Below, piece by piece: positions 9,739 through 18,733 of a stretch of DNA of 43,944 nt (its first letter is position 1; the number at the start of each line of letters is the position of its first letter). The notes under the pieces were generated by a model. It was not told the DNA's origin. It made no database searches and saw nothing but the letters and a program-made list of their open reading frames with translations. Source of the DNA: JAEUIG01 sp046349775 (GTDB taxonomy: Bacteria > Planctomycetota > Planctomycetia > Planctomycetales > Planctomycetaceae); contig JAXMBS010000047.1 in NCBI GenBank assembly GCA_046349775.1, forward strand, positions 1 through 43,944, written 5' to 3'. The translations under genes and the position numbers were made by a program.

Positions 9739-11095
9739 ATGACGCCGTGCCTCCGACTCCTGCCTGAAATCGGCCCGCGGCTGGGCCGGCGGTCACTCCT
9801 CAAGCTCGGCGCTGCCGGCGGTGTCAGCGTCTCGCTTCCCGCCTGGCTCCCGCGACCGGCTACGGCATCGCGGATTGAGCCGCGCGCTCGCTCCGTCATC
9901 CTTGTCTACGCCGGCGGCGGCATCAGTCATCTCGATTCGTTTGATCCCCGCCCCGATGCCCCGGCCGAAGTCCGTGGCCCCCTCTCTCTCCTGCAGTCCG
10001 CCACTCCCGGCGTTGTCTTCACCGAGCTGGTCCCGCAGCTCGCCGCTGGCAGCGATCGCTTCAGCCTGATCCGCTCGATGCGCCACGGCGAGCGCGACCA
10101 CGGCGTGTCGGCCTACTACATGCAACGCGGCTTCTCCCAGCCCAACCCGACGTTTGACCGCCCCGAAAACCAGCACAAAGCGCATCCCAACATCGGTGCG
10201 CACGTCGGCCGGCTGCGCGGCTCCCCCAACGGCCTGCCGCCGTACCTCTGCGTCCCCGGTCTCTCGTACCTGGCGACCGCCAACTACTACACCGCCGGCT
10301 GGATGGGCCGCGCCTTCGACCCGTTCCTCCTTAAGGCGAATCCCGCCGCCGAGGACTTCCAAGTCCACGGACTCGCGCCGCCCCCCGACGTCTCCAGTGG
10401 TCGCGTCTCGCAGCGTTTGGAACTCTGTCGGCATCTGGACGGCGCGGCCGGCCTCAACACCAGCGCTGCCCCGATCCGCAGCCTCAACGACAATTACCGG
10501 CAGGTCTTTGACATGATCACCGCAGACGTCAGCCGTCGCGCGTTCGATCTCAGCCGCGAACCGGAAAGTCTGCGCGACGACTACGGCCACAACACCCACG
10601 GCCAGAGCTGCCTGCTCGCCCGCCGCCTCGTCGAAGCCGGCGTCCCGTTCGTCACCGTCGACGACTTCGACTGGGACCATCACTCCCAGATCTACCCCGC
10701 GCTGCACAAGCAGCTTCCGGTCCTCGACCGCGCCGTCGCCGCGCTGATCCGCGACCTCGCCGACCGCGGCCTCATCGACACCACGCTCGTCCTGCTCCTC
10801 ACCGACTTCGGCCGCACGCCCCAGGTCAATTCCAGCGGCGGCCGCGACCACTGGCCCAACGTCTTCTCGATCCTCGCCGCCGGCATGGCATCCCCGGCGG
10901 CGAGGTGATCGGCGCGCTGCACCGATGCCCACTCGGAGCCGAAGCCCGCGAACGCCCCGTCACCCCCAAGGACCTCGCCGCCTCGATCTACCACCTTCTC
11001 GGTCTCGACCCCTTCCAGATGTACACCTCCCCGACGGCCGCTCCCTCCCCATGCTCGACGAAGGCGAACCCCTCCGCGAATGGCTCTGCGTTTAG
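9739..11095 (+). pseudogene. DUF1501 protein with Tat signal, frame-broken near the C-terminus
   Basis: DUF1501 family protein, abundant in planctomycetes and distantly related to sulfatases in the alkaline phosphatase superfamily. The opening contains a twin-arginine signal, GRRSLLKLGAAGG with Arg17-Arg18, so it is exported folded. The body has LVYAGGGISHLDSFDPRP, SDRFSLIRSMRHGERDHG, the DDFDWDHHSQIYP metal-site-like segment and LTDFGRTPQVN, then GGRDHWPNVFS, all typical. Near 10890 the frame changes; the tail reads VTPKDLAASIYHLLGLDP in another frame and finishes LREWLCV at 11095 after more shifts. Planctomycete DUF1501 genes usually pair with a DUF1549/DUF1553 cytochrome-like gene, which is absent here. 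Confidence 0.85.
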
Positions 11096-11206
11096 CGGCA
11101 AGCCGCAGGCGACCCTGTCGCGCTGCACAAGCGTGGCTGTGGTCGATCTGCCGCAGCCAGTCACCGAATCGAGCATCCGACTCGCCGGCAGATTGCCCCC
11201 AGCGGA

Positions 11207-13095
11207 TCATGTCTCAGTCTTCGGCGGCGCCGCAACGTTCGGCGGCAGCGGCTCTCCGTCACCCGGCGGTTTCGCAGTCTCCGCCGGCTTCTCCCCCTCG
11301 CCCTCCGGCTTCGCTTCGAGCGACTCTTCAGGTGTTGCACGATCTCGGGTTTGAGCTCCGTGCGCGGCAAAAATCTTCATTGGGAATCCGACTGACAGCT
11401 TGCGTACCCGAAATCTCTCCAGCACTCGATGCTCCTCCGGCGTTACGAGCAATGTCACTGACACAAGGGACATCAGTCTGCGCAAAGCTGCTTCGCGTCG
11501 TCTCCCTCCTCCAGCAGCGAGGTGGTGATCCATTGGACCCCCGGCAGAATTGGACCGATATCCTTGAACGACGAATCAATAATCGCCACCCGCGAGTGCA
11601 GGCGCAATGTCCCACGACGACAAGTTCCGTTGAGGACCCCACCCGGCGCTACCCCATCGCTCGTCGATTTTCGCCACGGAATTGAACGGCATACTTCGGC
11701 GTCGCCGCCAGCACCCGCCGCATGTATTCAAACGAAGTTTCTGCCAGCGAAACATCGACGGCGACGGTACCGGGCACCACGGCGAAATCGGGATCCTGCC
11801 TTCGTTTCCGCGTCGCCGTACCGGCGAAAGTTATTAGAGCGCTCGGTCCTGCGGATTCTCCGGCGCCCTTCAACGACAACAGACGTGTCCGTCACGCTGA
11901 CTTCCGGACTCAACACACACACGCTGATGCCGCTCACGACGCATTCCCGGCTCAGCCATCAGCGATCAGTCTCTCCGATCTTGGGCAGGAGCACCTCATG
12001 AGACGAATTCGCTCAACTGCCCGGCGGGAATCGCTGACCGTGGCAGCGATCCTTCCCTCGTGTCATCTCGAAAGTACCGCGCCGGCGCGGCTCCAGCTTC
12101 GTCACGTCCGGGCATTGTCCCTGCGGGCCGATGACCAGCAGGTCGGCCGCTCGGACGCGGACGCTGAAGCACGTATTGCTCGGCACCCGTGTGAGTGTGA
12201 CCAGATACCACAATTGATCGGCCAACTCCGCCGGCGGCAGATCGGAAGAATTCTGCGCCCGCCGCGGCGTTATCGCCGTCAGCCGTCCCCGCTTGGGCAG
12301 ATCATCGTCGCCTCGCCTTCGCACGGCCCGGCATGACTGAGACATCCGACAACCGCTTCATCCCGTTCGGTGCCTGGAACTGCAATCGATACCGGCCGTA
12401 CAGCACCTTCCCGAAGTCCCGCGATCCCATCCACTCCCGTCGTCGCATCAATCGCCGGAATCCCCTTCGTATTTTCGGACCCGCTCTGCAATTGAATCTT
12501 CACTCCGCGGCCGGCGCCCCATCTCCATGTCGAATGTGCACTTCACCGTCAACTGGTTCCACTCGCTCGGCGGCTTCATCCGCCGGCGCGCTCCTCAATC
12601 CCGCCAGCGCCCGCCTGAAACTGCTCCAGCAGCTTCGCATTCTGCGCCTGGCTCTCCCGCAGCATGTCCCGCTGCGCGTCTGCATCTGCCACATCAGCCC
12701 CGCCATCGCGCGGCAACCCAGCACGGCGACGAGCGTCAACCCAGTGAGTATTCGTTCTCTCATCATTTGCTCCCGCATCGCGTCCACCACAACTTCCGCG
12801 CCCACCGCCCGCGGATCCCAAACCAACTCCAACACCCTCCGTAGGGTGGGCTGTGCCCACCAATCGCGCTTCCTACCCAAGCAGCGGGGTTTCCGCCCCC
12901 GCTCCCCTCTCCCTCCGGGAAAGACCGGGAGTGTGAGGGCGAGCGCCCCAAGTCGACATTCCCGCACCGCCATCCGGTGTTCCCGCCGCACCGCATGCCA
13001 GATGATCCGCCAGCTCATCCGCAATATCTTGCCGCAGCGTCGACAGGCTCATCCTCGCGGGCCAACGAATCAGCGGTGAGATCAGACGGGGTCAT
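11207..13095 (-). pseudogene. Planctomycete anchored protein downstream of DUF1559, heavily frame-broken
   Basis: Hypothetical protein of a type that often accompanies DUF1559 and PadR genes in planctomycetes (recalled, not searched). It starts at 13095 with a soluble segment whose joined reading is LSTLRQDIADELADHLAC, a helical permease-prefix-like piece. After an inserted repeat come DAMREQMMRERILTGLTLVA and VLGC, a single membrane helix, then a coiled stretch with RDMLRESQAQNAKLLEQFQA. The outer part includes KIQLQSGSENTKGIPAIDAT, DQLWYLVTLTRVPSNTCFSV and VIGPQGQCPDVTKLEPRR, beta-rich. The tail EKPAETAKPPGDGEPLPPNV is a Pro-rich end at 11207. Many indels are needed, and a repeat lies inside the frame at about 12840-12945. 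Confidence 0.6.
12840..12945. repeat. Composite REP-like repeat inside a gene
   Basis: Two palindromic blocks sit side by side. The first, 12845-12861, is a perfect 7-base stem (GGTGGGC, loop TGT, GCCCACC), the GGTGGGCTGTGCCCACC type. The second, 12901-12945, is a CTCCCCTCTCCCTCCGGG block followed by GGGAGTGTGAGGGCGAG, kin to the element at 6856-6911. The block splits the anchored-protein gene but the minus-strand frame stays open through it, adding about 35 Gly/Arg/Pro-rich residues. Confidence 0.6.
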
Positions 13096-13110
13096 CGGTT
13101 GTTTCATTGG

Positions 13111-13186
13111 GAGCAGAGGATCAGAGGAGCACAGGGACGCGCGTCCGAAATCTCCCCTTTGCTCCTCGACTCCTTTGATCCTCTCC
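13111..13186. repeat. AGAGGATCA hairpin, dispersed repeat and possible terminator
   Basis: An imperfect inverted repeat with arms 13115-13129 and 13170-13184 (one mismatch) is built of AGAGGATCAGAGGAG and its complement. It lies just past the stop of the leftward DUF1559 gene, so it could end that transcript. Its right arm shares the TCCTTTGATCCTCT core with the direct repeat at 7976-8006. Confidence 0.6.
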
Positions 13187-13205
13187 TCATCTACTCAAAG
13201 CGAAA

Positions 13206-14218
13206 TCAAAACGTGTCCTTGATGTTCTCGCGCCCGTTGCGTGTGCACAGCTTCATGAACAGCAGGCTGTCGATCGACTTGGAAATCGTCTGTGCATGCG
13301 CGTCGGCGAACGCAAACACTGTCAGATCGTTATGAAAGCTGCCGAATCCGAAATAGTGCACGGGCAGGATCGGATCGGGACAAGTTGCCGGGTCTTGCGA
13401 GGTGCAATGTACACGTTCCAGTAGGCGTCGAACGTCGGCATGTCATCGCAGCGGCAGGCGCAGCAGGAGTTTGATTCGCTCCAGAATCCGAACAGCGTCT
13501 CTCCGAACAAAACCGTATTCGTCGTGCCATCGACGATATCCCGGCATCGCGTATGGCGGCTGTTCTTTGAAGAAGATGCCATTGTTCAGCGCCCGGGTTC
13601 GGATTGCCGAACTGGTCGGTATTTGCCCAGCCGCCCATGCAACCCGCGGTAGTTCGTATACCCCATTCCGGCCGGGCGAGTCGTTGGCGAGCGGCACTTG
13701 GGCAGACGTACGACTCGATCGGCGTTTGAATCAGGTCCCAATTGCGGACGCCAATTCTTCAGGAATATTGAAATTGAGCTGGATCGTCCCCTGGTCCATG
13801 TAGGGCAGCAACATGCTGTGCCAGCTCCACATCCAGGACGTCGACCAGTTGGTGAGGGCACGGGATATCCCTCCCGTAGCGGTTCCCAGCGGCGGCGCGG
13901 TGGGAACCACGACCGGCTGCGACGTGAAGGTGATGTCCGCAATAATCGCGGCGCACGAATGATGTCGATATATCCGGGGAGGATACACGCGATGTGCGGA
14001 CGGGTAATTGTGAGACGCCAGCGTCTGCGGATGTTGTTGATGCACACTGCCGTTCGCCGTGCCGCTTCACGCGCGCCCCGCTGCAGCCGGCAGCAGCAGC
14101 GGCGATGCCAGCACCTGCGCAATAATCGCAATTACCACCAGCAACTCGATCAAGGTGAAACCACGGCCGGGTCCTGACCGACAAGAAGAACGCTTGCAGC
14201 CGCGAAGATAGTGCGCAT
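13206..14218 (-). pseudogene. DUF1559 prepilin-like protein, frame-broken
   Basis: Type II/IV pseudopilin-like protein of the large planctomycete DUF1559 family. From ATG 14218 the joined reading gives the prepilin cleavage and helix segment GFTLIELLVVIAIIAQVLAS, cut by prepilin peptidase after the Gly. After it come CINNIRR, SHNYPSAHRVYPP, WHSMLLPYMDQGTIQLNFNI (a family block) and DIVDGTTNTVLFGETLFGF. The C-terminus reads FHNDLTVFAFADAHAQTI. The family signature is H-x9-D-G, and here the Gly is replaced by Ala. It ends CTRNGRENIKDTF at 13206. Five or more frame changes are needed. It lies between two copies of an anchored-protein N-terminus. Confidence 0.75.
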
Positions 14219-14413
14219 GTTGGGTCTCCTGCTGCACGTAGATGACCTTCGCACTCCTGTTATCTCGACGTCACTTCCCCTCATCTCCCGCAACTGCTCC
14301 CGCCGCACCGCACGCCAGATGATCCGCCCGGCTCATCACGTGTCCCGCCGCAGCGTCGACGGTTCATCCTCACGCGGAGCCGGCAGATCAACAGTAAAGT
14401 CGCCCGGGGTCAT
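14219..14413 (-). pseudogene. Truncated second copy of the anchored-protein N-terminus
   Basis: From ATG 14413 the reading is MTPGDFTVDLPAPREDEPST, then LRRD and a stop; in another frame it goes on as ADHLACGAAGAV and soon stops. This matches the first 45 or so residues of the gene that starts at 13095 (LSTLRQDIADELADHLAC). DNA identity over 14283-14413 against 12963-13095 is high by eye, with the same CGCAGCGTCGAC core. No membrane helix or outer domain follows; the DUF1559 start lies directly after. It is either a stub left by duplication or a short soluble prefix protein. Confidence 0.5.
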
Positions 14414-14492
14414 CGGTGATCGTTTATCACTTGTCAGTCTCAGCAAAACCGCTTTCCGCTTTCGGCTCTCCGCTTTCTCGCATCGATCGCTT

Positions 14493-14857
14493 TTAAACGA
14501 TCAACCCCGTCTCCATCCCCAGCACCCCCATTCACCGCCGTCGCAAACGCCCGCCACTCATCCCGCCGCGCGCAGCGCGCTTCCGCCCCGCCGTCGTCAG
14601 CTTGTAATACTTCCGCCGCCGCCCCTCCGCTTCCGGTCCAGTACGACTCCAGCAGCTTCTGTCGTTCCAGCCGATGCAGCGGCAGGTACAGGCTCCCTCT
14701 TTCAGCTCGAACTGTCCGGCCGATCGTGCCAGCACCGTCTGCGTGATCTCATATCCATCGACGGCCGATGCGGGCGACCTCGAAAGTCAACATCTCGACC
14801 ACGCCGGTCAATGGCGTGTGTCCATCGCGAATACCTTGCTTGTCTGGGTATTAGCAT
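14493..14857 (-). pseudogene. PadR-family transcriptional regulator, frame-broken
   Basis: Winged-helix repressor of the PadR type, which binds DNA as a dimer and typically controls its own operon. Joining frames gives VVEMLTL, DGYEITQTVLARSAGQFELK followed by EG, then LPLHRLERQKLLESYW and GRRRKYYKLTTAGRKRA, which are the recognition helix and wing. The end reads NGVLGMETGLIV at 14493, where one extra G in the GGGGG run at the end hides the stop. Start is uncertain; ATG 14857 is the outer limit. It heads a leftward cluster with the anchored stub and DUF1559 gene, the usual planctomycete order. Confidence 0.7.
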
Positions 14858-15059
14858 GAACACGCTAGGCATTGTCGTCAACTCCGCGCACATCACAACC
14901 CGTTTAGCGACGAGCCAACGGCGACCGCGAGCAGCGTTGCCCCGTCCGCTTATGCCGGTCGCGCACCATCCGCAACGCCGCGGCGCGTGTCAGCAGACGA
15001 TTTTTCTCGCGAATTCTCCGATGGACCGCGGCCTGCTGTACCCCGTGTAGGCTTTCGCA

Positions 15060-16014
15060 TGGCGACCTCGATGACGAAGCACACCACTGCCGCTTCTGGC
15101 GAAGCCCGCCGCACAATCCGGCGGAGTGATCTGAACGAGGACCTTACCTCCCGGAATCGGCCGAACCCGTCGCCGCTGCGGCCTCACGCTCGCCGAATTC
15201 ATCGCGAACTACCGCCGTCCGCGACAGCCCGTCATCATCGAAGGCGCCACGCGCGAAGTGGCCCGCGCGTCTCTGGACACCGCAGGAACTCGGCGCCCGT
15301 GCCGGCCACCGCCGCATCACCATCCGCACCCAGCAGGGCCCCCGGCAACTCACCCTCGGCGACCTCACCGAGCAGATCGTCCACTCCACTCCCGACGCTC
15401 CGGCCCCCTACGGCCGCAACATCGACGTCGAGCGCGAACTCCCCGAACTCTGGCCCGACATCCAGCCGCGCCTCGCCTTCGCCTCACCCGACTGGAAGTC
15501 CTCGCGCCTGCTCCCGCGCGATTTCGTCTTCCGCAGCGGCCTCGAAGAACTCTTCTTCGGCGGCGCGGGTGCGACCTTCCCGACGCTGCACGTCGACTAC
15601 TGGGGCATGGACGGCTTCATCAGCCAGCTCTTCGGCGAGAAAGAGTTCGTCCTCTACGCCCCCGACCAGACACCGTACCTCTACGCCACCCCATCCGACC
15701 CGCTCGTCAGCCCGGTCAACGTCGACCAGCCCGACGACGACCGCCATCCGCTGTTCCGGCAAGCGCAGCCACTGCGCTTCACCCTGAACGCCGGCGACAC
15801 CCTCTACCTCCCGAACGGCTGGTGGCACACGACGCGCATGCGGATGCCGTCGATCTCTGTCATCACCGCCACCTGGCACCGCGACAACTGGCTCGACTTC
15901 TGCCGCCAGTACCGCCTCCGCGGCCAGGAGTGTGGCTGGCGCAAAGCCCTCCGCCTCGCCCACCTCGCCGCCGCCGGCTGTGCACTCGCCGCGCGAGACC
16001 GGCTGACTCACTGA
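15060..16014 (+). pseudogene. Cupin-like (JmjC-type, Cupin_8) oxygenase, one or two frameshifts
   Basis: Likely Fe(II)/2-oxoglutarate oxygenase with a JmjC/Cupin_8 fold. The N-terminal piece LTLAEFIANYRRPRQPVIIE plus GATRE is typical of the family (a protein that takes the place of an acceptor at the barrel mouth). After a shift near 15255 the frame is open: WTPQELGARAGHRRITI, then FFGGAGATFPTLHVDYWGMD with the HxD iron-binding pair (His-Val-Asp), GFISQLFGEKEFVLYAP, and GDTLYLPNGWWHTTRM with the distal His. It ends at 16014 with an Ala-rich tail. Start is uncertain, somewhere in 15060-15150. The substrate is unknown; relatives hydroxylate proteins or small molecules. Confidence 0.72.
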
Positions 16015-16162
16015 ACGACTCTGACGTACTTTGCGACTACGCGCGCCGCCTGTCGCCAGTTATCGGGGCATGGGGTGGCACAGGTTGGAACCACCTGAGT
16101 GCGTAGCAACGGAAACCTGACTTATGCGTCCGCACGGAAGTTCCAGCCGCATACCGCATGCG

Positions 16163-17692
16163 TCACGCGGTAAATCGGCTTCTCAACTCCCGCGCCACCG
16201 CCGCCGGATCATCCGCCGCGCAAATCGCCGAGCTGACCGCCACACGCGCCCCTCCGGCACCCGTGACCGCTGCGACGTTCGCCGCAACGATCCCTCCGAT
16301 CGCAAACCACGGCAGCCCGATCTCGGTGGCGACCGCCCGCACGAACTCCAGTCCGGCAAACGCTTCAAACTGCTTCGTCCGCGACTCAAACGTCGGCCCC
16401 ACTCCGAGATAGTCCGCCCCGTCCAGCACCGCCTGCCGCGCCTGCTCGATCGAATGCGTCGACACCCTGACCAGTTGCTTCCCCACAATCCGGCCGCGCC
16501 TGCTGCACGCCGAGATCCTCCTGCCCGACATGCACCCCATCCGCACCGCTGATCAACGCCGTCCGGCCGATCGTTCATACGAACAGCGCACCCGCGTCCG
16601 TGGTCCACGTCCGCACTCGCTCCGCCAGCTCCAGCAGCCGGCGGTCATCAATCCCTTTCTCCCGCAACTGAATCGCGTCCACACCCCCGTCGAGCGCACC
16701 CTCACCGTCTGCTCGAATCCGATGCGCCGACAGCCGCTCTCCGTGACCAGCAGATATAGTCGGCAATTCCCCAGTCGTGATCGGCTCGCATCGGCAGTCA
16801 GCAACGCCTTCTCCAGCGTATAGAACCGATACTGCAACTGCTCAATCGCCGCCGCCGCATCCGCATCGACCAGCTTCCCCTACTCCTCCAGCGTGCGCAG
16901 CGACTCTTCCACCCGCTTGCAATTGGCGCGCAGCACATCCGACGTCGTTGCACGCAACTGTTCGCGCGCCGTACCGATCGTCGTTCCCACATCTCCGGTT
17001 GTGTCGCGTTTCACGTGAAACGCATCCGCCCCCAGCCGCCGCAAGCGCCGCGCCAGCTCGTGCCGCAGTGTCTTGAGCAGCCCGCACAGGTGTGCATCGT
17101 TCAACACAAACCGCGTCGCGTCCTCAACGACACGCAACCCCTCCCGCCCTCGATTCGCCGCCGCATCCAGAATTCGCACGACAACATGATCGACTTCCGC
17201 CGCCCCGACCTCCGACTTCTGACCTCCGACTGCCGACCTTTGCCCCACCGGCTCCTCAATCACAATCGGCTCTGATACTTCCACCACCTCCACCCCCCGC
17301 ACCTCATCCGGCGTCAGCCGCAACCGCTCGAACAGCCGCCCCACGTCGGCATCAACCGTCGCCAGCGCCGCCAGCAGATGTTCCGTCCGAATCTCCGTCT
17401 CGCCCGGCGTGTGCTTGATCCACCGCCGCGCCTGCCGCAGCGCCGGATCAATCGCCTGCGTCTCCACCGCCGCCGCCGGATCGCACTCCCCCTCCGCCTT
17501 CGGCAACGGAAACTCCGCCTGCAGTTGCTCGGATGTCAGCCCGGCCGCGTTCAGCACGGCATGCGCGCGGCTCTCGTCATTCACCAGCGCATGCAGCAAA
17601 TGCACCGGCAGCACCGACGCGCCGCCCCTCTCCAGCGCCAGCGTGCGGGCGGCGTCGAGCACTCGTTCCACGGCTGCCGAAAGTTCCGTCAT
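16163..17692 (-). pseudogene. thiE: Clp_N-ThiD2-ThiE fusion (thiamine-phosphate synthase), frame-broken in the ThiE part
   Basis: Thiamine-phosphate synthase joining the pyrimidine and thiazole moieties. From ATG 17692 (MTELSAAVERVLDAAR) residues about 1-140 form two Clp_N-type repeats, with SVLPVHLLHALVNDESRAHA and TEIRTEHLLAALATVDADVG. A linker leads to residues about 170-290, a ThiD2-like domain: RILDAAANRGREGLRVVEDA, then RDTTGDVGTTIGTAREQLRA and VEESLRTLEE. Across a shift at about 16880 come AIEQLQYRFYTLEKALL and the ThiE barrel: LYLLVTES, DAIQLREKGIDDRRLLELAE, DGADYLGVGPTFESRTK, FAIGGI. It ends at 16163. At least three indels affect ThiE. The Clp_N part is unusual for a thiamine enzyme and lies beside clpC. 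Confidence 0.82.
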
Positions 17693-17727
17693 CGAATCAA
17701 TACACTTCAAATACCGAAGAAACGCTA

Positions 17728-18414
17728 GCCACCGAGAACACCGAGGTCACAGAGAGGAAGCCGCCACGTAATCATCAATCAGAATCAGCCTCGCGCTGCC
17801 AGCAATCGGTCCCCTGCGAAACTCCTCGGTGCCCTCTGTGACCTCGGTGGCAAAAACCTGGACGATCACCGCGAAATCCGTTTAATGCCGTCCACCAGAC
17901 GTGTGCAGCCAAAGTTCAGCAGCAGAACTCGTTTCAAACCGGTCGACTTCAAATACGAGAGCAGTTGAGCAGTCGCGACCTCTGGCAGCTTCGAGAGCGA
18001 CTTCACTTCGGCAATCACTTCCCCCTCGACAATCATGTCGATCTTCTGCCCTTTGATGACATGCTCCTTGTAAACCACCTCCACCGCAACCTGCCGCCTG
18101 CAAGCCATTCTGCGCAGTCGCAATTCGACCTCCAATGCCTCCTCATAGATCATCTCCAGCAATCCCGGCCCAAGATGCCGATGCACTTCGATCGCCGCGC
18201 CGATGATCTGCTCCGTCAGCGAGTCTGGTTCGAAGTCTGACATCGTGTGGCCCCCAAAGAAGTCTCTGACCGCAACTCGCCTTTCATCGTCGTTAGTCCA
18301 GCATTGCACGGCGAAAAGGTTCTTGCCACAGAGATCACAGAGGTCGCCGAGGAAGCACTGCCCCCAAGTCGCTGGCCAGTTTCTGCCTCTCTGTGACCTC
18401 GGTGTCCTCGGTGG
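17728..18414. mobile_element. GxxExxY gene inside nested inverted repeats (candidate mobile cassette)
   Basis: The outer arms, 17729-17757 and 18386-18414, are inverted copies of a 29-base sequence that match at 28 positions. The inner arms, 17824-17850 and 18326-18352, are inverted copies matching at about 23 of 27. All are built from GAGG and CACAG units such as CCGAGGTCACAGAGAGG. The arms enclose one gene of 125 residues. No transposase is present and I could not define a target-site duplication, so movement, if any, would need enzymes in trans or recombination between repeats. Confidence 0.55.
17866..18243 (-). CDS. GxxExxY protein
   Basis: Small protein of the GxxExxY family (125 residues, the family length). 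The signature GLLEMIY lies in IEVHRHLGPGLLEMIYEEAL, followed by EVVYKEHVIKGQKIDMIVEG, EVIAEVKSLSKLPEVATAQL and LSYLKSTGLKRVLLLNFG. The pattern E...D-x-(I/V)-V...E-V-K looks like a PD-(D/E)XK nuclease core (Asp and Glu-x-Lys in IDMIVEG and IAEVKS). That is an inference; no activity is established. Start ATG 18243 gives the family N-terminus (DSLTEQIIGAAIEVHR). The open frame upstream of it is only the flanking repeat read through. It sits alone within nested inverted repeats. Confidence 0.9.
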   Translation of the reverse strand: MSDFEPDSLTEQIIGAAIEVHRHLGPGLLEMIYEEALEVELRLRRMACRRQVAVEVVYKEHVIKGQKIDMIVEGEVIAEVKSLSKLPEVATAQLLSYLKSTGLKRVLLLNFGCTRLVDGIKRISR

Positions 18415-18521
18415 CCAATCCTTCCGGGCGAACATTCCGGTTCCGCCGGTCGCACGGATGGCAACGCCCACATATTGGCACAACCTGATCGGACATAACC
18501 TCCAGTCACAAAACCCGTATC

Positions 18522-18550
18522 TTGCCGCTGCGCAGGGCGCGAACTAGAAT
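18522..18550 (+). promoter_or_regulatory. Sigma-70-type promoter upstream of clpC
   Basis: TTGCCG at 18522-18527 and TAGAAT at 18545-18550 are separated by exactly 17 bases, a good housekeeping promoter. A start near 18557 would give an untranslated leader of about 175 bases before the clpC ATG, or an 80-base RNA ending at the terminator at 18616-18639. Confidence 0.55.
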
Positions 18551-18615
18551 TCGCCCGGAGACCCAAATCCACGGCGACACAAAGACTTGAGTCGCTCCCC
18601 ACAGGAGCACCACGC

Positions 18616-18639
18616 CGGGGCCTACAGGCCCCGTTTTTT
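18616..18639 (+). terminator. Intrinsic terminator in the clpC leader
   Basis: A perfect 7-base GC stem (CGGGGCC and GGCCCCG) with a 4-base loop is followed by six T residues on the plus strand. No rightward gene ends nearby, since the closest one upstream stops at about 16014. It therefore acts either as an attenuator for clpC or as the end of a short RNA. A weaker GCTCC/GGAGC hairpin at 18594-18608 sits just before it. Confidence 0.75.
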
Positions 18640-18733
18640 ACGCGGTTTTGGAACTGAAGAGACACCAGCGACACGGTTTTCGGTCCCGGCATTCGCCGGC
18701 GATTCCGCAATTTTTCAGGAGGGGAGTCACACG

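Noticed and set aside
9793..10932. Minus-strand open frame opposite the DUF1501 gene
   Set aside because: Shadow of a recognised gene on the plus strand; its own sequence shows no motif.
17728..18414. Possible CRISPR-like array from repeated GAGG units
   Set aside because: There are only four copies, in inverted not direct arrangement, and they enclose a gene rather than spacers.
18244..18483. Longer GxxExxY protein starting upstream of ATG 18243
   Set aside because: The added residues are the flanking repeat read through, and the family length fits the shorter form.
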